Shown here piece by piece: positions 25,239 to 34,275 of a DNA stretch of 64,000 nt (positions are counted from its first letter, which is position 1; each line of letters opens with the position of its first letter). Below the pieces are notes generated by a model. The model saw only the letters and a program-made list of their open reading frames with translations, was not told the DNA's origin and searched no databases. The DNA is from Rubrivivax sp. (GTDB taxonomy: Bacteria > Pseudomonadota > Gammaproteobacteria > Burkholderiales > Burkholderiaceae_C). The stretch lies in the NCBI GenBank assembly GCA_027484825.1, contig JAIXSE010000016.1:310001-374000 (forward strand). Reading direction: 5' to 3'. Made by a program: the position numbers and the translations under genes.

Positions 25239-27008
25239 ATGGAACTTCAGAAACACCGCCGCCCCTCGCCGGCGCTGCTGCGCTCGGCCACACTGGGGCT
25301 GCTCGTGGCGGCCAGTGCGCAGGCCGGCGCCAGTGTGACCAACCCGACCATCGGCCGACTGCTGTGGTCGGACGAGTTCAACGGCAGCGCACTGAACACC
25401 AGCGTCTGGCGCACCTATGACGGCAATGGCTGCCAGATCAACCTGTGCGGCTACGGCAATGCGGAGCTGGAGTACTACAGCCCCAACAACCTCTCCATCG
25501 CGGACGTGCCCTTCGAGCCCGGCACCCGCGCCCTGGCCATTCGCGCCCAGCGCCAGACCGTGGGCAGCAATCAGTTCACCTCCGGGAAGCTGGACACCTA
25601 CGGCAAGGTGCAGATCCAGTACGGGATGATCGAGGTCCGCATGGCGTCCCCGTCGGTCACCACGGGCCTGTGGCCGGCCGCCTGGCTGCTGGGCACCAGC
25701 CCGCAGACCTGGCCGCGCAATGGCGAGATCGACATCATGGAGCAGGGGCACCGCGCCTCGGCCTGGTCTGCGGCGGGCGCGCCGTCGCCCGACTACTACG
25801 TCGGCGCCAACGTCATCACCTGGGCCCAGGCGGCTTGCGTGCCGGGCAATGAATCCTGCGCGGCCTCCACCGCATGGCAGACCAAGAACTGGTATAAGCC
25901 GCAGGCCTCGCTGGCCAACCGGTTCGTGAAGTACCGCCTGTACTGGACCGAGAGCCAGATGCGTTTCACCGTGGTGGACAACGACGGCGAGCACGACATG
26001 TACAACGCTCCGCTGCCGGTGACCTCCACGTCCCTGCAGGCGCCGTTCTACATGCTGCTGAACCTGGCGGTGGGCGGCAACTTCACGGATGCTGCCACGC
26101 CCTCGCAGGTCACGGCCCAGTTGCCGGCCACGATGTATGTGGACTATGTGCGGGTGTATCAGCTGGACGGCAAGGGCGAAGTGAAGCTGGGCAGCCAGAT
26201 CACGCCTGAAACCGGCAAGTTCGGTGTGTTCACCGACAACACCACCGTGAACAACAAGCTGGTGGCCGGCACCTCGTCCGACATCTTCCTGTGGAACACC
26301 GCCTCGTCCGGCGCGGGCAACATCGCCCCGTTTGAAGGCAGCAACGTGATTGCCTGGAGCTACAACGCGCCGGGGCAATGGTTCGGCGGCGGCATCCAGT
26401 CCCGTCAGATCCGCGACCTGAGCAACTTCCGCAATGGCACGGTCAAGTTCCGCATCAAGATCCCGGCGGATGTGTCCTTCAACATCGGCATTGGCGACAC
26501 CTACACCAACCAATCGTGGGTGAACTTCCCGGCCGGCGTCACCACCTACGGCCTGGTGCGCAATGGGGACTGGGGCACCGCCACGATTCCGGTGACGACG
26601 CTGATCGGCCCGAAGATCGCGCTGCAATCGGTCGCGGACATCTTCATGATTTCCAGCGATGCGAACCGTCTGCCCACCTCCCAGTTCCAGTTCGCCATCG
26701 ACGATGTGGTGTGGGACTCCGGCACCAGCACCCAGGAGCCGCCCACGCAGCCAGCGCCGGCCGGCATCAGCCAGCCGACGGCCACTTCGGTGAAGTTCAG
26801 TGAACCGACCGGCACCTGGGCGGATGTGCACTACACCGTCAACGGTGGCGGCCAGCTGAATGTCCGCATGTCCAAGGAAGGCAGCGGCAATGCCTACACG
26901 GTCAGCGGCCTGAAGAAGGGCGACGTGGTGCGCTACAACTTCACCTACTGGGACCCGAGCCGCAATGCCGCCTACGACACGGCTCAGCAGACCTACACGC
27001 TGAAGTGA
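25239..27008 (+). CDS. Secreted GH16 beta-glucanase with C-terminal carbohydrate-binding modules
   Basis: The ATG at 25239 has GGAGA about five bases before it and opens a signal peptide ending near SAQAGAS. Residues 40-310 form a GH16 domain. The catalytic motif GEIDIMEQGH is intact, with E163 as expected nucleophile, D165 and E168 as acid/base. The form with Met between Asp and Glu fits laminarinase-type (beta-1,3-glucan) enzymes. Residues about 320-500 resemble a galactose-binding-like beta-sandwich. The last 85 residues (VHYTVNGGGQLNVRMSKEGS region) resemble CBM56, a beta-1,3-glucan binder. Predicted role: extracellular breakdown of fungal or algal glucan. It stands alone under a LacI-type operator. 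Confidence 0.92.
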   Translation: MELQKHRRPSPALLRSATLGLLVAASAQAGASVTNPTIGRLLWSDEFNGSALNTSVWRTYDGNGCQINLCGYGNAELEYYSPNNLSIADVPFEPGTRALAIRAQRQTVGSNQFTSGKLDTYGKVQIQYGMIEVRMASPSVTTGLWPAAWLLGTSPQTWPRNGEIDIMEQGHRASAWSAAGAPSPDYYVGANVITWAQAACVPGNESCAASTAWQTKNWYKPQASLANRFVKYRLYWTESQMRFTVVDNDGEHDMYNAPLPVTSTSLQAPFYMLLNLAVGGNFTDAATPSQVTAQLPATMYVDYVRVYQLDGKGEVKLGSQITPETGKFGVFTDNTTVNNKLVAGTSSDIFLWNTASSGAGNIAPFEGSNVIAWSYNAPGQWFGGGIQSRQIRDLSNFRNGTVKFRIKIPADVSFNIGIGDTYTNQSWVNFPAGVTTYGLVRNGDWGTATIPVTTLIGPKIALQSVADIFMISSDANRLPTSQFQFAIDDVVWDSGTSTQEPPTQPAPAGISQPTATSVKFSEPTGTWADVHYTVNGGGQLNVRMSKEGSGNAYTVSGLKKGDVVRYNFTYWDPSRNAAYDTAQQTYTLK

Positions 27009-27014
27009 GCGGTG

Positions 27015-27083
27015 GCGGTCAGGCCGGGAGGCCTTGACCGCTAGCGTCTCCCCCCGAAGCGCCCGCCTTGCCGGGCGCTTTTT
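27015..27083 (+). terminator. Rho-independent terminator of the GH16 gene, preceded by a second hairpin
   Basis: AGCGCCCG (27058-27065) pairs with CGGGCGCT (27072-27079), followed by TTTTT up to 27083. Upstream, GCGGTC-A-GGCC pairs with GGCC-TT-GACCGC (27015-27041), an imperfect hairpin without a T tract. Confidence 0.85.
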
Positions 27084-27094
27084 CATGCCTGGGC

Positions 27095-27406
27095 CTAGAC
27101 GCGTTCCCCGTTCTCGTAATGGAAGTGCTCCTGCGCGGCCGTGCTGAAGCCGCCGATGAAATCGGGATCCTGCCGCTTGAGGGCGAGCTTGTCCCGGGAC
27201 AGGCCGGTGCAACCCGCGGCATCCGCCCAGTCGAAGCAGCCCTGGTCCAGCGGATAGGCGGTGAGCGTGCCGCTGAGGCGATGCTGGCGAATCCACGGCT
27301 CGGCCAGATCCAGCGAGCGGAAGACGCCGCCCGGAAAGGCGCCGCGGCGCCCGGTGAAGACCCAGACGGTGGGCACTGAAGTCGTGTTGGAAGTAGAGGG
27401 GGTCAT
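27095..27406 (-). CDS. DUF7710-like small protein
   Basis: This 103-residue soluble protein reads VWVFTGRRGAFPGGVFRSLDLAEPWIRQHRLSGTLTAYPLD, then GCFDWA, and ends FSTAAQEHFHYENGERV. This combination matches a small family I know as DUF7710, found scattered in bacteria and often annotated as hypothetical. The conserved Trp, GG and HYENG suggest a compact fold, possibly an immunity-like or binding protein, but no function is established. It converges on the GH16 gene and faces away from the KaiC-like gene. About 200 bases without a gene separate it from the latter. Confidence 0.65.
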   Translation of the reverse strand: MTPSTSNTTSVPTVWVFTGRRGAFPGGVFRSLDLAEPWIRQHRLSGTLTAYPLDQGCFDWADAAGCTGLSRDKLALKRQDPDFIGGFSTAAQEHFHYENGERV

Positions 27407-27604
27407 GGCGGAAGGGGCCAGGGTTTTGCCAAGGTTCAGGCGGATTCAAGCGCATTGTCCTCGCGGCGCCGGCCGGATGGCCGCATGTCGGACAGGGCCG
27501 CCTTGTGCTGACGGACAGCGGCTTGTTGGCGGCGTTGGATGGCGCACATCCGGCAGGCGGGCCCGAAGCTTGCCAACTGAGGGCAGTTCCTTCACGAGGC
27601 CCCC

Positions 27605-29119
27605 ATGAATCAGCTGTCCGTCGCCCCACCCACACGCCAGGTCAGCACCGGCGTTTCCGGCCTTGACGACGTCCTGCGCGGCGGCCTTCCCGCGGCCCAT
27701 CTGTATCTGCTGGAAGGCGCCTCCGGTGCCGGCAAAACGACGCTCGGCCTGCAATTCCTGCTGGAAGGACGGCGGCAAGGGGAGCGCGTGCTCTGGTGCA
27801 CCCTGGCGGAGACCGAGTCCCAGTTGCTGGCCACCGCCCATTCCCACCAATGGGACCTGTCCGGCATCGACGTGATCAATCTCGCCGATTCAGACGGTCC
27901 GCAGGACGGCGACTATTCCTTTTTCTCGCCCAGCGACGTGGAACTCACCGATGTCGTCGGCCGCATCCTGTCGGTCACCCAGTCCCTGCGCCCCACCCGG
28001 GTGGTGTTCGACCCCTTTTCCGATGTGAAACTGCTGGCCCGCGACCCGCTGCGCTTTCGTCGCCAATTGCTCAAGCTCCGCGAACATTTCTCGGAGCTGG
28101 GCGCCACGGTGCTGCTGATCCAGGAAGCCGGCATCGACGCCACCTCGGACACGGCCGGGGAGGGTGTCGTGCACGGCATCATCACGCTCTATCAGCATGC
28201 GCCGGACTACGGCAAGCAGCGGCGTCGGCTGCAGGTGCACAAGATGCGCGGCGTGCCGGTGCGCGAGGGCTTTCACGACATGTCCATCGAAACCGGCGGT
28301 GTGGTGGTCTATCCGCGGCTGGTGGCCAACGAGCACGACACGCCGGTGACCGAAGGGCTGGCCAGCAGCGGCTGTGAGGACCTGGACGAGATGCTGGGCG
28401 GCGGCCTGCACCTGGGCTCCAGCCTGCTGGTGACCGGTCCTTCCGGCATCGGCAAGAGCACGCTGTGCATGCAGTTCATGAACGAGGCGGCCCGTGCGGG
28501 CGGGCATGTAGCGGCCTTCCTGTTCGACGAAACCCGCCGGGCCTTCCTCGCCCGCGCCGATGCGCTGGGCATGGCCACCCGCGCACGGATCGACGAGGGC
28601 CGGGTGTCGCTGCGCCAGATCGACCCGGCCGAGTTTTCCCCCGGGGAATTCGCCCACCTGATCCGTCGCAAGGTGGAGGAAGAGGGCGCCCAGATGGTCG
28701 TGATCGACTCGCTGAACGGCTACCTCACCGCCATGCCGGACGAGAAACATCTGGCCATGCACATGCATGAGCTGCTGAGCTATCTGTCCAACCGCGGCGT
28801 GGCCACGCTGCTGACGCTGAACCAGCAGGGCATCGTCGGTGAATCCGCCTCGCCGCTGGACGTCACCTACTTGGCCGATGCCGCCATCCTGATGCGCTAT
28901 TTCGAGAGCGACGCGAAGATCCGCCGGGCCCTCTCCGTGGTCAAGCGCCGGATGGGCCCCCATGAGGCCACCATCCGCGAGATGCATATCGCCTCGCCGG
29001 GCGTGCGACTGGGCCAGCAGCTCATCGGTTACCGCGGCGTGCTCTCCGGCCTGCCGGAGGCCCGCGGGACCGGGCCGGGGCCGGACCACCAGCCCGACAG
29101 CGTGACGGGGCCTGCATGA
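27605..29119 (+). CDS. KaiC/RAD55-like double ATPase
   Basis: This 504-residue protein has two RecA-like ATPase domains in tandem. Walker A motifs are GASGAGKT (38-45) and GPSGIGKS (278-285), with Walker B strands RVVFDP and MVVIDS. Domain starts TGVSGLDDVLRGGLP and SGCEDLDEMLGGGL are the KaiC/RAD55 entry motifs. Relative to cyanobacterial KaiC, the C-terminal phosphorylation stretch reads LDVTYLADAAILMRYFE. The Ser/Thr pair is replaced by Thr-Tyr, as is common in non-cyanobacterial homologs, and no kaiA or kaiB is present. The downstream hybrid kinase starts within its last codons, which indicates a two-gene signalling module rather than a clock. Confidence 0.9.
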   Translation: MNQLSVAPPTRQVSTGVSGLDDVLRGGLPAAHLYLLEGASGAGKTTLGLQFLLEGRRQGERVLWCTLAETESQLLATAHSHQWDLSGIDVINLADSDGPQDGDYSFFSPSDVELTDVVGRILSVTQSLRPTRVVFDPFSDVKLLARDPLRFRRQLLKLREHFSELGATVLLIQEAGIDATSDTAGEGVVHGIITLYQHAPDYGKQRRRLQVHKMRGVPVREGFHDMSIETGGVVVYPRLVANEHDTPVTEGLASSGCEDLDEMLGGGLHLGSSLLVTGPSGIGKSTLCMQFMNEAARAGGHVAAFLFDETRRAFLARADALGMATRARIDEGRVSLRQIDPAEFSPGEFAHLIRRKVEEEGAQMVVIDSLNGYLTAMPDEKHLAMHMHELLSYLSNRGVATLLTLNQQGIVGESASPLDVTYLADAAILMRYFESDAKIRRALSVVKRRMGPHEATIREMHIASPGVRLGQQLIGYRGVLSGLPEARGTGPGPDHQPDSVTGPA

Positions 29120-30729
29120 CCCAGGACCGATTGCATCCCTTGTCCGTCCCCTCGCGCGATCCCACGCGGGACGATGCCGACGTGCTGATCCTGGCTGCGC
29201 CGCGCGATGCGGAGCTGACGGTGCGTGCCCTGGCCTCTGCCGGTTACCGCTGCCGGGCCTGCGCCTCGGAGGACGCGCTGCTGGAGGCCTTGTCGCCGGT
29301 GTCCGGCTCGCTGCTGATCGCCGAGGAACGCCTGACGCGCGGCCTGCTGGGCCGATTGGCCGCACGCATTCATGAGCAGCCGGCCTGGTCCGACCTGCCG
29401 GTGCTGATCGTGGCCCATCACGGCACCGACCGCCTGCCGCTCAAGGCGGTGGCGGCGCTGGGCAATGTGTCGATGATCCAGCGGCCGATGACCCGCGACG
29501 GGCTGCTCTCCACCGTGGCCTCGGCCCTGCGTGCGCGCTGGCGGCAACTGGAAGTGCGGGACCTGCTGGAACAGCAGCGTGAACAGAGCGAGCGCAAGGA
29601 CCAGTTCCTGGCCATGCTCGCCCATGAGCTGCGCAACCCGCTCACGCCCATCCGCTATGCCGCCCATCTACTGCAGCGACCCGGGCTGGCGAGCGACCGG
29701 CAGAGCCATCTGGCCGAACTGGTGGACCGTCAGGTGGGGCACATGGGCCGCATCATCGACCAGTTGCTGGATGTCTCCCGCCTGACGCGCGGCCTGATCC
29801 AGCTGGAGAAGACGCGGGTGGACCTGTGTGCGCTGACGCAGGACACGCTGGCCGCCCATGCCATCTCGGCGCAGGCCAAGGAAATCCTGATCAGCTGCGA
29901 TTGCAACTGCTCCGTCTGGGTGGAGGGGGACGAGACCCGGCTGCGGCAGGTGCTGGACAACCTGATCGACAACGCCATCAAGTTCTCGCCGCCCGGGCAG
30001 GGCATCCAGGTGCGGATCCACACCCACGCGAGCCGGGTGCTCTGGCAGGTGCAGGACCATGGCGATGGCATCGAGCCCAAGCTGCTGCCGCAACTGTTCG
30101 ACGCCTTTGTCCAGGCCGACCGGTCGCTGGAGCGGTCTCGCGGCGGCTTGGGCCTGGGCCTGGCGCTGGTCAAGGGGCTGGTAACCATGCATGGGGGGCG
30201 GGTGTGGGTGCACTCCGAGGGGCCGGGCCGCGGCAGTGAATTCACGGTGGAGCTGCCGGTCGAACAATCGCTGGAAGGGGCGCGGGACTTGAGCCCCCGC
30301 ACGGGCGAGGCGGACGTGGTGCAGGGCGAGATCCTGATCGCCGAGGACAACGTGGATGCCGCAGAGGCGCTGCGCATGATCCTGGAAGGCCACGGCTACC
30401 GCGTCACCGTGGTGCACAGCGGCCCGGAGGCCATCAACGCCCTGCGCGAATCCCGTCCCCAGGTGCTGATCTGCGACATCGGGCTGCCCGGCATCAGCGG
30501 CTACGACGTGGCGCGGGCGGCTTCATCGGTCCATCGCCCGGACGTGATGATCGCCGTGACCGGGTACGGATCGGCCGAAGACCGGGCGCATGCGCTGGCG
30601 GCCGGCTTTGATGCCCATCTGGCCAAGCCGGTGGCCGTGCCGCAGCTGCTCAAGGAGGTGGCCGGTGCGCTGCAAGGCAGCGAGGAGGGGCCAGGCAAGG
30701 ACCTGCCCGGGGAGGGCCATTCCTGCTGA
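29116..30729 (+). CDS. Hybrid histidine kinase/response regulator partnered with KaiC-like ATPase
   Basis: Overlapping the previous stop (ATGA), this 537-residue soluble protein has three parts. Residues 22-138 form a receiver-like domain in which the phospho-acceptor region reads LLIAEERL, so it is probably a pseudo-receiver. Residues 160-390 form HisKA (H170 in LAHELRNPLTPI) and HATPase (DNLIDNAIKF; GGLGLGLALVKGLV). Residues about 405-520 form a true receiver with D454 in ICDIGLPG. There is no transmembrane segment, so the signal is cytoplasmic and may come from the KaiC-like ATPase through the pseudo-receiver. No DNA-binding output is encoded; the C-terminal receiver may relay to another protein. 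A 14-bp array starts at its stop codon. Confidence 0.9.
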   Translation: MTQDRLHPLSVPSRDPTRDDADVLILAAPRDAELTVRALASAGYRCRACASEDALLEALSPVSGSLLIAEERLTRGLLGRLAARIHEQPAWSDLPVLIVAHHGTDRLPLKAVAALGNVSMIQRPMTRDGLLSTVASALRARWRQLEVRDLLEQQREQSERKDQFLAMLAHELRNPLTPIRYAAHLLQRPGLASDRQSHLAELVDRQVGHMGRIIDQLLDVSRLTRGLIQLEKTRVDLCALTQDTLAAHAISAQAKEILISCDCNCSVWVEGDETRLRQVLDNLIDNAIKFSPPGQGIQVRIHTHASRVLWQVQDHGDGIEPKLLPQLFDAFVQADRSLERSRGGLGLGLALVKGLVTMHGGRVWVHSEGPGRGSEFTVELPVEQSLEGARDLSPRTGEADVVQGEILIAEDNVDAAEALRMILEGHGYRVTVVHSGPEAINALRESRPQVLICDIGLPGISGYDVARAASSVHRPDVMIAVTGYGSAEDRAHALAAGFDAHLAKPVAVPQLLKEVAGALQGSEEGPGKDLPGEGHSC

Positions 30730-30820
30730 GGACCCGGTGCTGAGGACCCCCTGCTGAAGATCCGCTGCTGAAACCCCGCAGCTGAAACCCCGCTGCTGAT
30801 ACCCCGCTGCTGATACCCCG
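30723..30820. repeat. 14-bp tandem array, seven copies
   Basis: GCTGA recurs at 30725, 30739, 30753, 30767, 30781, 30795 and 30809, an exact 14-base period. The unit evolves from CTGCTGAGGACCC-like to GCTGCTGATACCCC. The first copy contains the stop codon of the hybrid kinase gene. It lies between that gene and the convergent cold-shock gene. Confidence 0.9.
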
Positions 30821-30830
30821 CTGACAATGC

Positions 30831-30853
30831 AAAAAGCCCGCCATCGGCGGGCC
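30831..30853 (-). terminator. Rho-independent terminator of the cold-shock gene
   Basis: Read on the minus strand, GCCCGCC (30852-30846) pairs with GGCGGGC (30842-30836) around a 3-base loop, followed by TTTTT (30835-30831). It lies about 80 bases downstream of the cold-shock stop codon. Confidence 0.85.
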
Positions 30854-30935
30854 GGGACACTCGCACAGCTGGGCAGATGCCGTCTGTGCGAACAGCGGAT
30901 GTTCCGAGAGGCGGACGTTCCGACGGGTGTCGCGC

Positions 30936-31220
30936 TCAGGCAGCTGCCGCGGGCTGCTGCTGCTGTTGCTGCGACAGCGACGCGTCCGCCAGCAGGCTCA
31001 CGTCCACCAGGTCCGCCTCCAGCAGGCGAATGTTCTGAGCCATCAGCCCCTTGGGGCCGTTGACCAGCTCGTAGCTCACCCGGCTGCCTTGCTTCAGCGT
31101 GCGGAACCCCTCCATCTGGATTGCCGAGAAGTGCGCAAACACATCCCCCCCGCCTTGATCCGGCTCAATGAAGCCAAACCCTTTGGCATCGCTGAACCAC
31201 TTTACCGTGCCTGTAGCCAT
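30936..31220 (-). CDS. Cold-shock domain protein with poly-Gln tail
   Basis: The ATG at 31220, preceded by GGAGAG, gives 94 residues. Residues 1-68 are a cold-shock domain: [20 protein letters not shown] carries RNP1 (KGFGFI), and DVFAHFSAI carries RNP2. This fold binds single-stranded RNA and DNA as an RNA chaperone. The domain is followed by an extension of about 25 residues, [18 protein letters not shown], then six Gln and a run of Ala. Standard CspA proteins stop at about 70 residues, so this tail is a lineage-specific addition, perhaps for partner binding. The frame upstream of 31220 is not family-like. It is divergent from clpS. Confidence 0.92.
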   Translation of the reverse strand: MATGTVKWFSDAKGFGFIEPDQGGGDVFAHFSAIQMEGFRTLKQGSRVSYELVNGPKGLMAQNIRLLEADLVDVSLLADASLSQQQQQQPAAAA

Positions 31221-31454
31221 CTTTTTTCTCTCCATCCCGGTGTCTTGTCGCACCCGAGCGGATTCTCAAATCCGCGTCAAGTCAGTGTCAATTCAGGAAC
31301 TCCCCGGGGTCGCCATCGCTGGAGATGCCAAACTAGGGCTATTCCGGAGCGCTTGATCATCGGGCGGGTCACCTGAAAACTGGCCCCAAGCTGATCAATT
31401 TCTCGCTTGCTTGAAACCCGGGAACCCGTCCGCATGTAGGGAAGTCCCGCTGTT

Positions 31455-31462
31455 TATAGAAT
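31455..31462 (+). promoter_or_regulatory. Candidate -10 element of the clpS-clpA operon
   Basis: TATAGAAT (31455-31462) lies 6 bases before the clpS start codon, with only a weak -35 candidate upstream. If it is used, transcription would begin at or within about two bases of the ATG, giving a nearly leaderless message. The same TATAGAATCG string occurs before lysC (46574). Confidence 0.4.
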
Positions 31463-31468
31463 CGGTTC

Positions 31469-31834
31469 ATGCTTTTGTTCGTCCACAACTCCACACCAGC
31501 GGGACCGCCAGGCACGCCACCGGGCCATGAAGAGGACGGCGGTGCGTCTACGACGCTGGAGCGTGTTGCTCAGAAGACGGAGCCTCCGCGCCTGTACCAG
31601 GTGCTGATGCTCAACGATGACTTCACGCCGATGGAATTCGTAGTGATGGTCTTGCAGGAGTATTTCCGCCACGATCTGGATACGGCCACCCAGATCATGT
31701 TGAAGATCCATCATGAAGGTCGCGGTGTCTGCGGTGTCTTCACCAAGGATGTCGCGGCCACCAAGGTCGAAATGGTCCTGGCCGCCGCCCGGCGAGCCGG
31801 TCATCCTTTGCAGTGCATTATGGAGGCCGCATGA
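31469..31834 (+). CDS. clpS: ATP-dependent Clp protease adaptor ClpS
   Basis: This 121-residue protein has the usual flexible N-terminus (residues 1-40, Pro/Gly rich). The folded domain contains [21 protein letters not shown], with the Asn-Asp-Asp cluster and Met gate that bind N-terminal degrons. [16 protein letters not shown] supplies the His that contacts the substrate alpha-amino group. ClpS delivers N-end-rule substrates to ClpAP. Its stop overlaps the clpA start (ATGA), the standard arrangement. The start at 31469 is the only Met before the conserved domain; no Shine-Dalgarno is visible in front of it. Confidence 0.95.
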   Translation: MLLFVHNSTPAGPPGTPPGHEEDGGASTTLERVAQKTEPPRLYQVLMLNDDFTPMEFVVMVLQEYFRHDLDTATQIMLKIHHEGRGVCGVFTKDVAATKVEMVLAAARRAGHPLQCIMEAA

Positions 31835-34149
31835 TTGCGCAAGAGCTTGAAGTCAGCCTGCACATGGCGTTTGTGGAAGCGCGTCAGCAGCGCCACGAGT
31901 TCATCACCGTGGAACACCTGTTGATGGCGTTGCTCGACAACCCATCCGCGGCTGAGGTGTTGCGCGCCTGCGCAGCCAATATCGAGGACCTGCGCAAGTC
32001 GCTGGCCCAGTTCATCAAGGAAAACACGCCCACCGTGGGCGGCACCGATGAGGTGGACACCCAGCCGACGCTGGGCTTCCAGCGCGTGATCCAGCGCGCC
32101 ATCATGCATGTGCAGTCCACCGGCAACGGCAAGAAGGAAGTCACCGGCGCCAATGTGCTGGTGGCGATCTTCGGCGAGAAGGACTCGCACGCGGTCTACT
32201 ACCTGCACCAGCAGGGCGTGACCCGTCTGGACGTGGTGAACTACATCGCGCACGGCATCAAGAAGAGCGAGCCGCCCGAGCCTCCCAAGGGCCCGGAAGG
32301 GTCGGGCAGCGAGTCCGAGCGTGAGGAAGGCGACGCCCAGGGCGGCGGCAGCAAGGGCTCGCCGCTGGAGCAGTTCACCCAGAACCTGAACCAGCAGGCC
32401 CGGGACGGCAAGATCGACCCGCTGATCGGCCGCGAGCTGGAAGTCGAGCGCGTGGTGCAGGTGCTGTGCCGTCGCCGCAAGAACAATCCGCTGCTGGTGG
32501 GTGAGGCCGGCGTGGGCAAGACCGCCATTGCGGAAGGCCTGGCCTGGCGCATCACCGAAGGCCAGGTGCCGGACGTGCTGGCCGAGGCCGTGGTCTATTC
32601 GCTGGACATGGGCGCGCTGCTGGCGGGCACCAAGTACCGCGGCGACTTCGAACAGCGCCTCAAGGCGGTGATCAAGCAGCTCAAGGACCAGCCGGGCGCC
32701 ATCCTGTTCATCGACGAGATCCACACCCTGATCGGTGCGGGCGCGGCCTCGGGCGGCACGCTGGACGCCAGCAACCTGCTCAAGCCGGCGCTGTCTTCCG
32801 GCCAGCTCAAGTGCATCGGCGCCACCACCTTCAGCGAATACCGCGGTATCTTCGAGAAGGACGCAGCCCTGTCGCGTCGTTTCCAGAAGATCGACGTGGT
32901 GGAGCCGTCGGTGGAGCAGACGGTGGAGATCCTCAAGGGTCTGAAGTCGCGCTTTGAAGAGCACCACAGCGTGAAGTACGCGCTGGGCGCGCTGCAGGCT
33001 GCGGCGGAACTGTCGGCCAAGTACATCAATGACCGTCATCTGCCGGACAAGGCCATCGACGTCATCGACGAAGCCGGTGCCGCGCAGCGTGTGCTGCCCA
33101 AGAGCAAGCAGAAAAAGACCATCACCCGGGCCGAGGTGGAAGACATCGTGGCCAAGATCGCCCGGATTCCGCCGGCGTCGGTCTCCTCGGACGATCGCGG
33201 CAAGCTCAAGAGCCTGGACCGCGATCTCAAGAGCGTGGTGTTCGGTCAGGATCCGTCCATCGATGCCCTGGCGGCCGCCATCAAGATGGCGCGCTCGGGC
33301 CTGGGCAAGCCGGACAAGCCGATCGGCTCCTTCCTCTTCACCGGCCCGACCGGTGTGGGCAAGACCGAAGTGGCCAAGCAGCTGGCCTACATCCTGGGCA
33401 TTGAGCTGATCCGCTTCGACATGTCCGAGTACATGGAGCGCCATGCGGTGAGCCGTCTGATCGGCGCGCCTCCGGGCTACGTGGGCTTTGACCAGGGCGG
33501 TCTGCTGACCGAGGCCGTCACGAAGAAGCCGCATGCGGTGCTGCTGCTCGACGAAATCGAGAAGGCGCATCCGGATGTCTTCAATGTGCTGCTGCAGGTC
33601 ATGGACCACGGCACGCTGACCGACAACAACGGCCGCAAGGCTGACTTCCGCAACGTGATCATCATCATGACCACCAATGCGGGGGCGGAAGCGCTGCAGA
33701 AGGCCACCATCGGCTTCACGACCAAGCGGGAGCAGGGCGACGAAATGGGCGACATCAAGCGCCTGTTCACGCCGGAGTTCCGCAACCGTCTGGATGCCAT
33801 CGTGCACTTCCGCTCGCTGGACGAAGACATCATCTTGCGGGTGGTGGACAAGTTCCTGCTGCAACTGGAGAGCCAGCTGCAGGAGAAGAAGGTGGAAGTC
33901 ACCTTCAGCGATGCGCTGCGCAAGCATCTTGCGGCCAAGGGCTTCGATCCGCAGATGGGCGCCCGTCCGATGCAGCGGCTCATCCAGGACACGATCCGTC
34001 GTGCACTGGCCGACGAACTGCTCTTTGGCAAGCTGGTTGACGGCGGCCGCTTGAGTGTGGACGTGGACGACAAGGGCGAGGTCCTGCTGGACATCACCCC
34101 GACCAAGAAGGACAACAAGCCCAAGGCGGAGCCGGCCACGGCCGATTGA
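31831..34149 (+). CDS. clpA: ATP-dependent Clp protease ATP-binding subunit ClpA
   Basis: I chose the ATG at 31831 ([20 protein letters not shown]), preceded by TGGAGG, giving 772 residues. Order: Clp N-domain repeats (1-145), an acidic Gly/Glu-rich linker (about 150-180), AAA+ D1 with Walker A GEAGVGKT and Walker [14 protein letters not shown]+ D2 with Walker A GPTGVGKT and [15 protein letters not shown], and a C-terminal D2-small domain ([24 protein letters not shown]). There is no ClpB middle domain, and the VDIDVDDKG-like tail is ClpA-type. It unfolds substrates and feeds them to ClpP; ClpS, encoded just before, modulates it. Confidence 0.96.
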   Translation: MIAQELEVSLHMAFVEARQQRHEFITVEHLLMALLDNPSAAEVLRACAANIEDLRKSLAQFIKENTPTVGGTDEVDTQPTLGFQRVIQRAIMHVQSTGNGKKEVTGANVLVAIFGEKDSHAVYYLHQQGVTRLDVVNYIAHGIKKSEPPEPPKGPEGSGSESEREEGDAQGGGSKGSPLEQFTQNLNQQARDGKIDPLIGRELEVERVVQVLCRRRKNNPLLVGEAGVGKTAIAEGLAWRITEGQVPDVLAEAVVYSLDMGALLAGTKYRGDFEQRLKAVIKQLKDQPGAILFIDEIHTLIGAGAASGGTLDASNLLKPALSSGQLKCIGATTFSEYRGIFEKDAALSRRFQKIDVVEPSVEQTVEILKGLKSRFEEHHSVKYALGALQAAAELSAKYINDRHLPDKAIDVIDEAGAAQRVLPKSKQKKTITRAEVEDIVAKIARIPPASVSSDDRGKLKSLDRDLKSVVFGQDPSIDALAAAIKMARSGLGKPDKPIGSFLFTGPTGVGKTEVAKQLAYILGIELIRFDMSEYMERHAVSRLIGAPPGYVGFDQGGLLTEAVTKKPHAVLLLDEIEKAHPDVFNVLLQVMDHGTLTDNNGRKADFRNVIIIMTTNAGAEALQKATIGFTTKREQGDEMGDIKRLFTPEFRNRLDAIVHFRSLDEDIILRVVDKFLLQLESQLQEKKVEVTFSDALRKHLAAKGFDPQMGARPMQRLIQDTIRRALADELLFGKLVDGGRLSVDVDDKGEVLLDITPTKKDNKPKAEPATAD

Positions 34150-34202
34150 TGCCCAGGACGGGGACGGGCTCAGAGTCCGTTCCCGGTTGAAGGTCCTGCC
34201 CG

Positions 34203-34240
34203 AAAAAAGGGCCCGCTTCATCAGCGGGCCCTTTGCTTTT
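34203..34240. terminator. Bidirectional terminator between clpA and the AhpD-like gene
   Basis: AAAGGGCCCGC (34206-34216) pairs with GCGGGCCCTTT (34224-34234). A T-rich tract follows on the plus strand (to 34241). A run of A upstream (34203-34208) becomes a T run on the minus strand, so both convergent genes are served. Confidence 0.88.
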
Positions 34241-34275
34241 TGGGGCTCAGACCGTGGACGGGTGAGCCGTGGTTC

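Noticed and set aside
24903-27635. A 910-codon open frame on the minus strand spanning the AraC end, the GH16 gene and beyond
   Set aside because: It crosses a clear terminator and the convincing GH16 gene, and its product is Arg/Gly/His-rich without domains.
27605-29119. Calling the KaiC-like protein a circadian clock component
   Set aside because: There is no kaiA or kaiB, and the autophosphorylation pair of cyanobacterial KaiC is not conserved; the protein fits the general RAD55/KaiC ATPase group.
31801-34221. An 806-codon open frame on the minus strand opposite clpA
   Set aside because: It is the mirror of a highly conserved ClpA coding sequence; high GC leaves the complementary frame open. 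Its product is His/Gln/Arg-rich with no family motif.
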